Part shown: positions 53,527 through 60,818 of the stretch, in pieces
Position numbering within the stretch: position 1 is the first letter of the stretch
Layout of the letters: each line of letters starts with the position of its first letter
Assembly: GCF_014205835.1 (NCBI RefSeq)
Contig: NZ_JACHCQ010000014.1
Span: forward strand, 1 to 64,000
DNA: 64,000 nucleotides
Direction: 5' to 3'
Source: Pedobacter sp. AK013
Lineage (GTDB): Bacteria; Bacteroidota; Bacteroidia; Sphingobacteriales; Sphingobacteriaceae
The notes under the pieces: model-generated
Seen by the model: only the letters and a program-made list of their open reading frames with translations
Told to the model about the DNA's origin: nothing
The model's database searches: none
Program-made: the position numbers and the translations under genes

Positions 53527-54273
53527 ATGCCCAAATTAACCGTCATTACCATCGTATACAATAATGTTCGCGATATCGAACGTACCATCCATTCTATTCT
53601 TAATCAAACCTATAAAAAAATTGAATATATTGTAATAGACGGCGCATCTACTGATGGGACTTTGCAAGTTGTGCAACGCTATAAGGAACAGATTACAAAA
53701 ATTGTATCAGAACCTGATAAAGGCATTTATGATGCCATGAACAAAGGTTTAGCGCTCGCTACGGGCGATTATGTTTTATTTATGAATTCAGGCGATGAGA
53801 TTTATGATAACCACACTGTAGAAGATGTTTTCGCTACAGCTCCTGGTGCCGACATTTATTACGGAGAAACTGAAATGTACAATGACAATTGGGAAAATTT
53901 AGGCCGAAGAAGGCACGAAGCGCCAGAAGAATTCGACTGGACGAGTTTTAAATATGGTATGAACATTAGCCACCAGGCCATTTATATCCGCCGCAGTATT
54001 ATTACGCCATACGATTTAACCTATAAGTACAGTTCAGATATTGATTGGATTATTAAAGCTGCAAAAAAAGCCTCAAATATTGTTAATGTTCACCGTTACG
54101 TAGCCAAATACCTGGTTGGTGGCATGAGCAAGAAAAAACACCGCGAAAGCTTAAAAGAACGGTTTAAAATATTTACGAAATATTATGGTTTGATCCCCAA
54201 TATTTTTAATCACATCGTTATTGCAGGTAACCTGATCTTGTATTTTGTTAAGCACCGCAGGACAAATGATTAG
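53527..54273 (+). CDS. Glycosyltransferase family 2 protein
   Basis: A 248-residue GT-A enzyme of family 2. The N-terminal nucleotide-sugar fold has TVITIVYNNVRDIERTI, VIDGASTDGTLQV and the SEPDKGIYDAMNKGL block typical of WcaA/PssE-like enzymes that add sugars to polysaccharide repeat units. The NSGDE motif supplies the metal-binding Asp. The C-terminal tail contains a basic amphipathic stretch (SKKKHRESLKERFKIF). It starts 3 bp after the nuclease stop and ends 3 bp before the next gene, so the three are one transcript. Confidence 0.92.
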   Translation: MPKLTVITIVYNNVRDIERTIHSILNQTYKKIEYIVIDGASTDGTLQVVQRYKEQITKIVSEPDKGIYDAMNKGLALATGDYVLFMNSGDEIYDNHTVEDVFATAPGADIYYGETEMYNDNWENLGRRRHEAPEEFDWTSFKYGMNISHQAIYIRRSIITPYDLTYKYSSDIDWIIKAAKKASNIVNVHRYVAKYLVGGMSKKKHRESLKERFKIFTKYYGLIPNIFNHIVIAGNLILYFVKHRRTND

Positions 54274-54276
54274 GTT

Positions 54277-54966
54277 ATGAATGAAGAAATTAACGAACTA
54301 CTCTCTATTTATAAGCAGGAAAAGGAACTCATTGAATCCCTAATCGAAAGCGATAAGATAGACAATGATTATAAGGCGATCTATCTGAATTCTAAAATCC
54401 TGGTTAACATCCAGCGCCAGATTAGATTAATTGAATCTCTACTCGATCCTCACGCTCAGGAAAAAGAGCAATTGAAACGAACAATTGATTTTTACGTTAA
54501 TAGAGGCGGGTTTCAGAAAGATAACGACTACCAAAAACACATACTAGAACAAATTGACCAAAAACTTGACCAATTAAACAGCTATAAACCTGCCTACTTT
54601 GACGATGGACAAGAGTTTGATGATGCTATTTTTGATTTAGCAGAACAAAGGATTAAAGGTTTTATATTCAACTTGAAAAAAGAAGAAAAACTATTCTTAC
54701 TGTTTGAACGTAACGAGAAAGAAATCCTATTGTCAATTACAAATGTTAAACGGCTCAAAAAAAAATACATATTAGATAAAACGACCAGAAATGCACTTAA
54801 ATTTATTGGTTTTAAAGAGGAAAAACACATTGATTCATTTGTTTTTAACTATAACTTAGACCATTTTAAAGACGCTATTTTTATTAAAACTATAGTGAGC
54901 AGAGTTATTTTTGATGCATTTCATTTTCAAAATTTAGACAATAAAACAACTATTGAGTTCTTTTAG
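54277..54966 (+). CDS. Charged helical protein of unknown function
   Basis: I do not recognise this 229-residue protein. It has no signal peptide or membrane helix. The N-terminal 125 residues are highly charged, Lys/Glu/Gln-rich and predicted helical coiled coil (LSIYKQEKELIESLIES, HILEQIDQKLDQLN). The rest is a mixed domain with LFERNEKEILLSIT and a KKKYILDKTTRNALKF segment. Codon use is more AT-rich than that of its neighbours. It begins 3 bp after the GT2 stop. It could be a chaperone, an adaptor or an accessory gene brought with the nuclease. Confidence 0.6.
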   Translation: MNEEINELLSIYKQEKELIESLIESDKIDNDYKAIYLNSKILVNIQRQIRLIESLLDPHAQEKEQLKRTIDFYVNRGGFQKDNDYQKHILEQIDQKLDQLNSYKPAYFDDGQEFDDAIFDLAEQRIKGFIFNLKKEEKLFLLFERNEKEILLSITNVKRLKKKYILDKTTRNALKFIGFKEEKHIDSFVFNYNLDHFKDAIFIKTIVSRVIFDAFHFQNLDNKTTIEFF

Positions 54967-55040
54967 TAATCTCAAATTTCTAAAAACAATAATTTTCCCC
55001 AACTGTCTTTAATATATCACCTATTAAAAATTTAAAGATT

Positions 55041-55601
55041 ATGGGACAATTAAGTAACCGCACTATTGCTGTACTTTCAGAAAGCGGATTTGAAGAAGTA
55101 GAATTAACCGAGCCAGTTAAACGGTTAAAAGAAGAGGGCGCAACCGTTCACATTATCTCCTCAAAAAGCGGAAAAATAAAAGCCTGGGATCACGATCACT
55201 GGTCGATAGAAGTTGATGTAGATAAAACCATTTCGGAAGCAAATGCGGATGATTATAATGGATTACTTTTACCAGGTGGCATAATAAATCCAGATCAGTT
55301 ACGTATTAACGAAGATGCATTGGTTTTTGTAAAATCATTTTTTGCCGACGGGAAACCTGTTGCCGCCATTTGCCACGGTCCACAAACGTTGATTAATGCC
55401 GATGTAGTACAGGGCAGAAAGTTAACTTCAGTAAAAAACATTTCGCAGGATTTAATTAATGCCGGAGCCATCTGGTCAGATGAGGAAGTGGTGGTAGACC
55501 AAGGCTTGGTTACCAGCCGTACACCAGAAGATTTACCAGCTTTTAACGATAAAATTGTAGAGGAATTTGCCGAAGGTGTTCATGAAGGGCAGCACGCCTA
55601 A
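55041..55601 (+). CDS. DJ-1/PfpI-family protein
   Basis: A 186-residue class I glutaminase-like protein of the YhbO/PfpI type. The catalytic Cys111 and His112 are in AAICHGPQT, and the nucleophile-elbow Glu is in ESGFEEVEL (about 14-22). LLLPGG (about 75-80) matches the family. Members are protein deglycases or small chaperones for stress survival; the activity here is inferred. It starts 75 bp after the coiled-coil gene and is closed by an excellent bidirectional terminator. Confidence 0.92.
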   Translation: MGQLSNRTIAVLSESGFEEVELTEPVKRLKEEGATVHIISSKSGKIKAWDHDHWSIEVDVDKTISEANADDYNGLLLPGGIINPDQLRINEDALVFVKSFFADGKPVAAICHGPQTLINADVVQGRKLTSVKNISQDLINAGAIWSDEEVVVDQGLVTSRTPEDLPAFNDKIVEEFAEGVHEGQHA

Positions 55602-55631
55602 AAACTTTCGACGCTCTTTCTAGATTCACTC

Positions 55632-55662
55632 AAAAAAGGTAGGCAATTTGCCTACCTTTTTT
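55632..55662. terminator. Strong bidirectional terminator
   Basis: AAAAAAGGTAGGC (55632-55644) and GCCTACCTTTTTT (55650-55662) form a 13-bp perfect stem with a 5-nt loop and A/T runs on both sides, so it works from either strand. It ends the DJ-1 gene. Confidence 0.85.
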
Positions 55663-55680
55663 ATTTTAGTCCTTTTTGTG

Positions 55681-55752
55681 CCGTCAGATGTTACCATCTG
55701 ACGGATAAATTTATTTTGATTATTTTTAGTGTCGGATGGTGACATCCAACAC
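55681..55752. repeat. Two adjacent hairpins of the dispersed-repeat type
   Basis: CCGTCAGATG/CATCTGACGG (55681-55704) is a perfect 10-bp hairpin with a 4-nt loop. GTGTCGGATG/CATCCAACAC (55729-55752) is the same shape with one mismatch. They share the GATG-nnnn-CATC core, so one is a decayed copy of the other. Confidence 0.6.
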
Positions 55753-55755
55753 CAC

Positions 55756-56799
55756 TTATAGCTTAACCTGCCTAATAATATTTTTGATATTCAATTCAAT
55801 AATATCCGTCATGGTTTTGCACTGTAGATAATTTGTATCCTTAAAATAATCGCTCATACCCTGCTTTAGCAAAGCGATATTTTCGGGTGTAGTTAATTCT
55901 TCTTTGTTCGAAACATCACGAAGATCGGTTAAGCGGTGACGCTCGCTCCTTACGCGATGTACAATTGACGACCGTTCCTCCTGCTGATATTGCAGTACAG
56001 TTTTCTCCGTTAACTGCTCCATGCTCATTTTCACATAAGGCAAATTCTCTTTAAAAAACTGAGGTAGATAAACTTTTAAATTGCCTTCGTAAAACTGTTG
56101 ATCAAAATCTATAGCCCGGATACGAAACTGGATATCATCAAAATCGGGCGTAATCTGTACCACAAAATTATAGGCACGCATATCCCCCAAAAGCATAATC
56201 AAACAGCGTTCATTAAACTTCACAAACTCTTTTGCTATACGGGTAGGGTTAAATTCTGGTGTATATAACTGTCCTTTTGTAAAAACATCACCCGGGATCC
56301 CTGCAATGTGTTCTTCTACCAGGGTATCGCCATCTACCAGGTAATTTACCTGATTTGGTGAAAGGATTTCTTCCATTTCTAAACCGTAAATTCGAGAGGC
56401 ATCCGCTTTTTTAATGTAGAAGTAATCGTAAACATCGTTTAAGCGGTTTACAATACGGACGCGAAAGGGGTGGGTATTTCCGAAGGTGCAGTATTCTATT
56501 TTATCGATGTACTTATGTTCAACAATGCGCAAGTTACCTGATGCTTTAAGATTTGCATAAATTTCCTTTAAACCTTCGTGTAAGGGCCCGATTAAATCCT
56601 GTGCATAAATAGGACCTTCCCAAAGCGAATCTTTACCAAACTTATCCATTAGTGGGAAAGCCTCGTTAAACTGCATTAAATCATTATAACCAATGGGTAA
56701 TTTCGCTTCACGCTGATAGGTGCGCAAATATTTCTGCAAAGCAGGTGTAACCGGAAAAATCGGCTTCTTTTTTGAAATTTTTACATCATTGTTTTCCAT
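55756..56799 (-). CDS. Kinase-fold-like protein of unknown function
   Basis: A 347-residue cytoplasmic protein I cannot name. The order of motifs follows a kinase or aminoglycoside-phosphotransferase fold: a Lys in the strand DYFYIKK (about 130), Glu in RIYGLEMEEIL (about 141-144), a hinge-like LVEEHIAG (160-167), a catalytic-loop-like LLGDMRAYNFV (204-212; Asp206, Asn211) and a DFG-like AIDFDQ (229-234). There is no P-loop of eukaryotic type. It could phosphorylate a protein or small molecule or be a pseudokinase. It is isolated on the minus strand. Confidence 0.6.
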   Translation of the reverse strand: MENNDVKISKKKPIFPVTPALQKYLRTYQREAKLPIGYNDLMQFNEAFPLMDKFGKDSLWEGPIYAQDLIGPLHEGLKEIYANLKASGNLRIVEHKYIDKIEYCTFGNTHPFRVRIVNRLNDVYDYFYIKKADASRIYGLEMEEILSPNQVNYLVDGDTLVEEHIAGIPGDVFTKGQLYTPEFNPTRIAKEFVKFNERCLIMLLGDMRAYNFVVQITPDFDDIQFRIRAIDFDQQFYEGNLKVYLPQFFKENLPYVKMSMEQLTEKTVLQYQQEERSSIVHRVRSERHRLTDLRDVSNKEELTTPENIALLKQGMSDYFKDTNYLQCKTMTDIIELNIKNIIRQVKL

Positions 56800-57252
56800 G
56801 CAGAGGCAATGTACTATTTTATGGAAATATGTCTAAATCTTTTACCACAAACATACAGATTGTAAGCATTAGCCTATAAAATGATATGCTTTTTTTAAGG
56901 TTTAGGGGAAACAATCTGTGCCAACAAAGTTTAAACATATTTTTTAGAAAAGCAAAACCTGCCATCTATAGTAACGTTAGCCCCGCCACATACTCATACG
57001 CCTGCAGGCATTACACACTGGCCGGTATCCGCTATGTGGGGTTTAGACTGTTGGATACATTGCACAGCTGTGAGTTAACTAAACCCGGTAGCAGCGAACA
57101 CGAGGTAATAGTTCATTGCCAAAGTAAAGCGGATAACGGGACTTTCGGGACCGATTGACACTAAACCCTGATTTTCAAAATCTCAAAAAGGAATTTAGGA
57201 CACCACATCCGAGACTTGAGACCCTAGTTCACCCGGTATTCTCCTGTAGCTA
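56800..57252. other. Intergenic region with dispersed-repeat remnants
   Basis: About 450 bp between the kinase-like gene and the serine hydrolase gene. A 90-codon plus-strand frame at 56886-57158 is not convincing as a gene: it is Cys/His-rich with no family match and consists of repeat sequence. TAAACCCGGTAGCAGCGAAC...AAAGCGGATAACGGGAC (57080-57141) resembles TAAACCCG...AAAGCATAAAGCGGGAC at 16060-16115. Confidence 0.55.
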
Positions 57253-58443
57253 TTAACCTTTCGGATAACTAAACGGCAATCCAGCCAGATACCGGCTGAT
57301 TTTCCGGTATGGATAATTCCCCGCACCATGATCGGCAAATTGCACAATAATGGTATTTGTTTTCGGATCTACATACAACCTTTGGCCAAGCATACCCTCT
57401 GCCGCATAATCGCCTTTATCACCTGCCTGCGGAATCCACCAAAGGTAATGATGTGCTGATTTTTGCCAGCCTTTTGCTGATGCTGGAATTTCGTTACCAA
57501 TATTGGTGGATTGATTTACCCAGTTTTCAGGAACAACCTGATTTCCATTGTACCTGCCCTTATTTAAATAAAGGCGACCAATTTTAGCTAAATCTATTGC
57601 CGTTACCTGAAAACGGCTGGCGGTATTTGTTAAACCATTTACCTGGTCTAAGCCCCAAGTCGAATTATATTCGGCTCCGATCTGCTTCCATACATGGGCC
57701 TCGAAATATTTGGCCACCGATTTGCCGCTTGCCTTTTTTAAGACCCAGCCCAATAAAATCGGGTCAATGCTTTTATACACCCAAACCGTACCAGGTTTGT
57801 TAACCAATTTTACTTTCATCAATTGGGCAGCCATATCATCAGTATAATAATATTTGGCTTCGTCAGAAAAAAAAGCTTTTATAATCCCGCCCAACGCATC
57901 CTGAAACTCGAGTCCCGATTTCATATCCAACAGGTTTTTTAATGTAATCTGCCCGAAAGCGGGATTCGATTTTAATTCAGGGATATATCTTGTTACCTTA
58001 TCATTCAGACTTTTAATACTACCATCGGCCAATGCCTGGCCAATCATAATAGAAATCATACTCTTTGCTCCCGAAAATATGGTACATAAAGTGCTATCGC
58101 TATAACCTTTATCATATCTTTCGTACAGCACACTATCATTCCTGATCACGATAAAAGCATTGATCTGCCCGTTTTTCAAGTAAGTCTTTAATGGAATCAA
58201 TCGGTTATTCCCATCCTGTACCTGCAAGGTATCTAAACCATTGCGTGGTTTTGCTGCCCTGACAAAATGAAAGGCCGAATCGCTTTTATGCGAAATTTCC
58301 TGCGGAAAAATTTTATAGGTTTCGGCGTTTGGTGTTCTATATTTTAATACATTCAACAAATATGGTTTCCAAAGAAATAATGCGAATAGCGATAAAAAAA
58401 AAGAATAAATCAGGATTAAAAGTATTTTTTTGAAGATTTTCAT
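57253..58443 (-). CDS. Membrane-anchored serine hydrolase, class C beta-lactamase family
   Basis: A 396-residue beta-lactamase-fold hydrolase with an N-terminal membrane anchor (KILLILIYSFFLSLFALFLW). The active-site motif S-x-x-K is SGAK (Ser124, Lys127). The Tyr motif is YKS rather than Y-x-N (VWVYKSIDP), and the late motif is HGAG in VQFADHGAGNYP. Such changes are common in esterase or peptidase members, so antibiotic resistance should not be inferred. It is followed, on the same strand, by nothing closer than the kinase-like gene. Confidence 0.87.
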   Translation of the reverse strand: MKIFKKILLILIYSFFLSLFALFLWKPYLLNVLKYRTPNAETYKIFPQEISHKSDSAFHFVRAAKPRNGLDTLQVQDGNNRLIPLKTYLKNGQINAFIVIRNDSVLYERYDKGYSDSTLCTIFSGAKSMISIMIGQALADGSIKSLNDKVTRYIPELKSNPAFGQITLKNLLDMKSGLEFQDALGGIIKAFFSDEAKYYYTDDMAAQLMKVKLVNKPGTVWVYKSIDPILLGWVLKKASGKSVAKYFEAHVWKQIGAEYNSTWGLDQVNGLTNTASRFQVTAIDLAKIGRLYLNKGRYNGNQVVPENWVNQSTNIGNEIPASAKGWQKSAHHYLWWIPQAGDKGDYAAEGMLGQRLYVDPKTNTIIVQFADHGAGNYPYRKISRYLAGLPFSYPKG

Positions 58444-58483
58444 GGATAAGCGTTATAACAACAAATATAAAATATTTGGGAAA

Positions 58484-59398
58484 TTATGCCTGCTTTCGAG
58501 ATTCATTTGTAGCAAAAAGAAGTTGATGTTTAGGTTTGTGCTTCCACCTCCTATGGCTCCATAGCCAATATTCGGGTTGTGCATTAATTATTTCTTCCAA
58601 AAAACGGGTATGTAGTTCAGTAATTTCGAACCCTGCTGTTTCAGCCGGATTTAAACAAAGCGGCACGCAATCAACATCATAAAAACCTCGTTTCAATACA
58701 TTTACTTTAAAATAAAATATAGGCTGATTAGTGCGCTTCGCAATTTTTTCAATTCCTAGTTGTACAGAACTGGCCTGATGCATAAAACTTGTCCAATAAT
58801 GCGATTCATCTTTGGAGGGTGCCTGGTCATTTCCGAAACTAAATATACTTGGTTTATCCTTACTCGCCTGCAAAGCCCGCACAGTTTGCCGCATAGCAAT
58901 TAACTTATTACCAAATTTACTTCGTACTTTTTTAAACCAACTATCAAATGTAGCATTGCTTAAGGGTTTGTAAATTGGATAATGATCTGCAGAAAAGTTA
59001 AGTCCAATACCCAAAGTGCCCCACTCCCAGTTACCATAATGTGCTGAACAGATCAACACGCTCTGGCCGCGATCTAAATATTCCTGAACCTGTTCTTTAT
59101 TTTTAAAAATAAAACGCTTTTCTATTTCTTTTTTTGAGATGCTGCTCATCTTAACGATTTCGAATATCAATGACGCCAGGTAGCGGTAGTAACGTTTTTC
59201 GATGACCACGATTTCTTCCAACGTTTTATGGGGTAACGCATTCAATAAATTTTCCCTCACCACTTTCCGACGGTAGCCGAAAACAAAATAAAGCAGCAGA
59301 TAAGCTCCATCGGCCAAAATGTATAAAACAGACAGTGGAAACAGAGATAATACGCTTAAAAAAAATATTCCCAAATAGGAAATCCCCTTTTTTATCAT
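58484..59398 (-). CDS. LpxL/HtrB-family acyltransferase, copy 1
   Basis: A 304-residue inner-membrane acyltransferase that adds secondary acyl chains to lipid A or a similar lipid. The N-terminal helix SYLGIFFLSVLSLFPLSVLY anchors it. The catalytic H-x4-E motif is SAHYGNWEWG (His, Glu), and the FSFGNDQAPSKDES loop follows. It is clearly paralogous to the next gene upstream (59484-60410), well over half identical by eye. Start at ATG 59398. The two genes lie 85 bp apart and look like a tandem duplication. Confidence 0.9.
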   Translation of the reverse strand: MIKKGISYLGIFFLSVLSLFPLSVLYILADGAYLLLYFVFGYRRKVVRENLLNALPHKTLEEIVVIEKRYYRYLASLIFEIVKMSSISKKEIEKRFIFKNKEQVQEYLDRGQSVLICSAHYGNWEWGTLGIGLNFSADHYPIYKPLSNATFDSWFKKVRSKFGNKLIAMRQTVRALQASKDKPSIFSFGNDQAPSKDESHYWTSFMHQASSVQLGIEKIAKRTNQPIFYFKVNVLKRGFYDVDCVPLCLNPAETAGFEITELHTRFLEEIINAQPEYWLWSHRRWKHKPKHQLLFATNESRKQA

Positions 59399-59483
59399 AT
59401 ATAAGTAGTTGAAACGCTAAATTAAAAAGCAATTCAACAAATTATGCCACAAAAATGTTAGGTTTTAATTTCAGATAAATAGA

Positions 59484-60410
59484 TTATACCATAGCATCCA
59501 AGATGTTCTGATCTTTAAATATCGTTTCAACACGTTTTGGTGGGCGTTTGTATTTCCACCTACGGTGACTCCACAACCAATAAGCAGGTGCCTCTTTGAT
59601 CATGTCTTCCAAGAAATGGGTATGCTGTTCGGTAATCTCAAATTCAGCGGTTTTTGCTGGGTTTAAGCAGATCGGAACACAATCTACCTCGTAATAACCC
59701 CTTTTTATAGTGTTAATTTTGAGGTAAAAAACTGGACGGTTGGTTTTTTTCGCAATCTTTTCTACCCCCAATTGAATTGAAGATTCCTGGTTTAAAAACG
59801 TTGTCCAATAGGTCGAATCCTCTTTTGATGGCGCCTGGTCACTTCCGAAAGTAAACATAGTAGCTTCATTCTTGGTGGCTTGTATGGCCCTTAAGGTTTG
59901 GCGCATAGATACCATATGGTTACCAAACCTACTCCTCATATCCAGAAACCAATTGTCAAAAGCATCGCTGCTCAACGGCTTGTAAATCGGGTAATGTTTG
60001 CCGGAAAAGTTTAAACCAATAGCCATACACACCCATTCGTAATTGCCATAATGTGATGAGCAGAAAAGTACACTTTCATTATTTTTAAGATAGGCTTCTA
60101 CCAGATCGGTATTTTTAAACTTTACCCTTTTGTTTAATTCCTTTTTAGAAATGCTTTTCATCTTGATCACTTCAATAAAAAGTGAAGACAAAAATTTATA
60201 AAAACGCTTTTCTATATCATTAATTTCTGAAGTACTTTTTTCGGGAAATGAATTAATCAGGTTTTCCTTAACTACTTTTCTACGGTAGCCGAAAACGTAA
60301 AATATTAACACATAAAAAGCATCTGCCAATCTGTATAAAATAAATAGCGGTAATAGAGAGAGCACATTTAATAAAAATATACCCACCTTGGATAACCCTT
60401 TATTAATCAT
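59484..60410 (-). CDS. LpxL/HtrB-family acyltransferase, copy 2
   Basis: A 308-residue paralogue of the neighbouring acyltransferase. The ATG at 60410 gives MINKGLSKVGIFLLNVLSL, matching the start of copy 1; the open frame to 60443 adds 11 non-conserved residues. The H-x4-E motif is SSHYGNYEWV and the FTFGSDQAPSKEDS loop matches copy 1. Copies differ at positions around the acyl pocket, so they may use different chains. Its substrate could be lipid A or an aminolipid. Confidence 0.9.
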   Translation of the reverse strand: MINKGLSKVGIFLLNVLSLLPLFILYRLADAFYVLIFYVFGYRRKVVKENLINSFPEKSTSEINDIEKRFYKFLSSLFIEVIKMKSISKKELNKRVKFKNTDLVEAYLKNNESVLFCSSHYGNYEWVCMAIGLNFSGKHYPIYKPLSSDAFDNWFLDMRSRFGNHMVSMRQTLRAIQATKNEATMFTFGSDQAPSKEDSTYWTTFLNQESSIQLGVEKIAKKTNRPVFYLKINTIKRGYYEVDCVPICLNPAKTAEFEITEQHTHFLEDMIKEAPAYWLWSHRRWKYKRPPKRVETIFKDQNILDAMV

Positions 60411-60818
60411 GATTGGGACGATTAGTTTGCTTTTAAAATACAAAATTAAAAGTCATAAGAACATCAACTGCCATACAAATGTTATTTTTTTATTCCTGCA
60501 GGTTTTATGAAGAATTTATGACAAAATTACTTTAGCGGTTAACAATTCATTTTAGCCTACAACTAGTTATCTGAAGGATTTTCCTAGTACGTATGCTTCA
60601 TTAAGCCATTTTAAACCTTGGTTTTGGGTAGTTTTTAACAATCTATATATAGACAGGTTTTACACCACAATACTGCAATACACTTTTCTTTAATTGATTA
60701 ACGCTCAGTCGGCAAAAAAACAATCGATAATACCAGGGTGGCTGAAAATAAAAAAGCCCCGATTTTAATCGAGGCTTTAGCAACATATATTTTATGTCCC
60801 CTTTTAGGGATATTGGGG
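60411..60818. other. Intergenic region upstream of the acyltransferases
   Basis: About 400 bp with no gene. It presumably contains the acyltransferase promoter at its left end, then an AT-rich stretch, then the typA terminator (60753-60778). I saw no structured RNA or repeat. Confidence 0.5.
60753..60778 (-). terminator. typA terminator
   Basis: AAAGCCCCGATT (60753-60764) pairs with AATCGAGGCTTT (60767-60778) with one mismatch and a 2-nt loop (opening to 4 or more), then a T-run on the minus strand from the A-run at 60746-60755. It lies about 40 bp after the typA stop. Confidence 0.7.

Noticed and set aside
56886-57158. 90-codon plus-strand frame
   Set aside because: Unusual composition (Cys, His, Tyr), no similarity to a family, and it falls in repeat sequence shared with 16.06 kb.
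57253-58443. A beta-lactamase resistance gene
   Set aside because: The SxxK site is there but the Tyr motif is YKS and the protein is anchored in the membrane, as in esterase or peptidase-type members, so resistance cannot be claimed.
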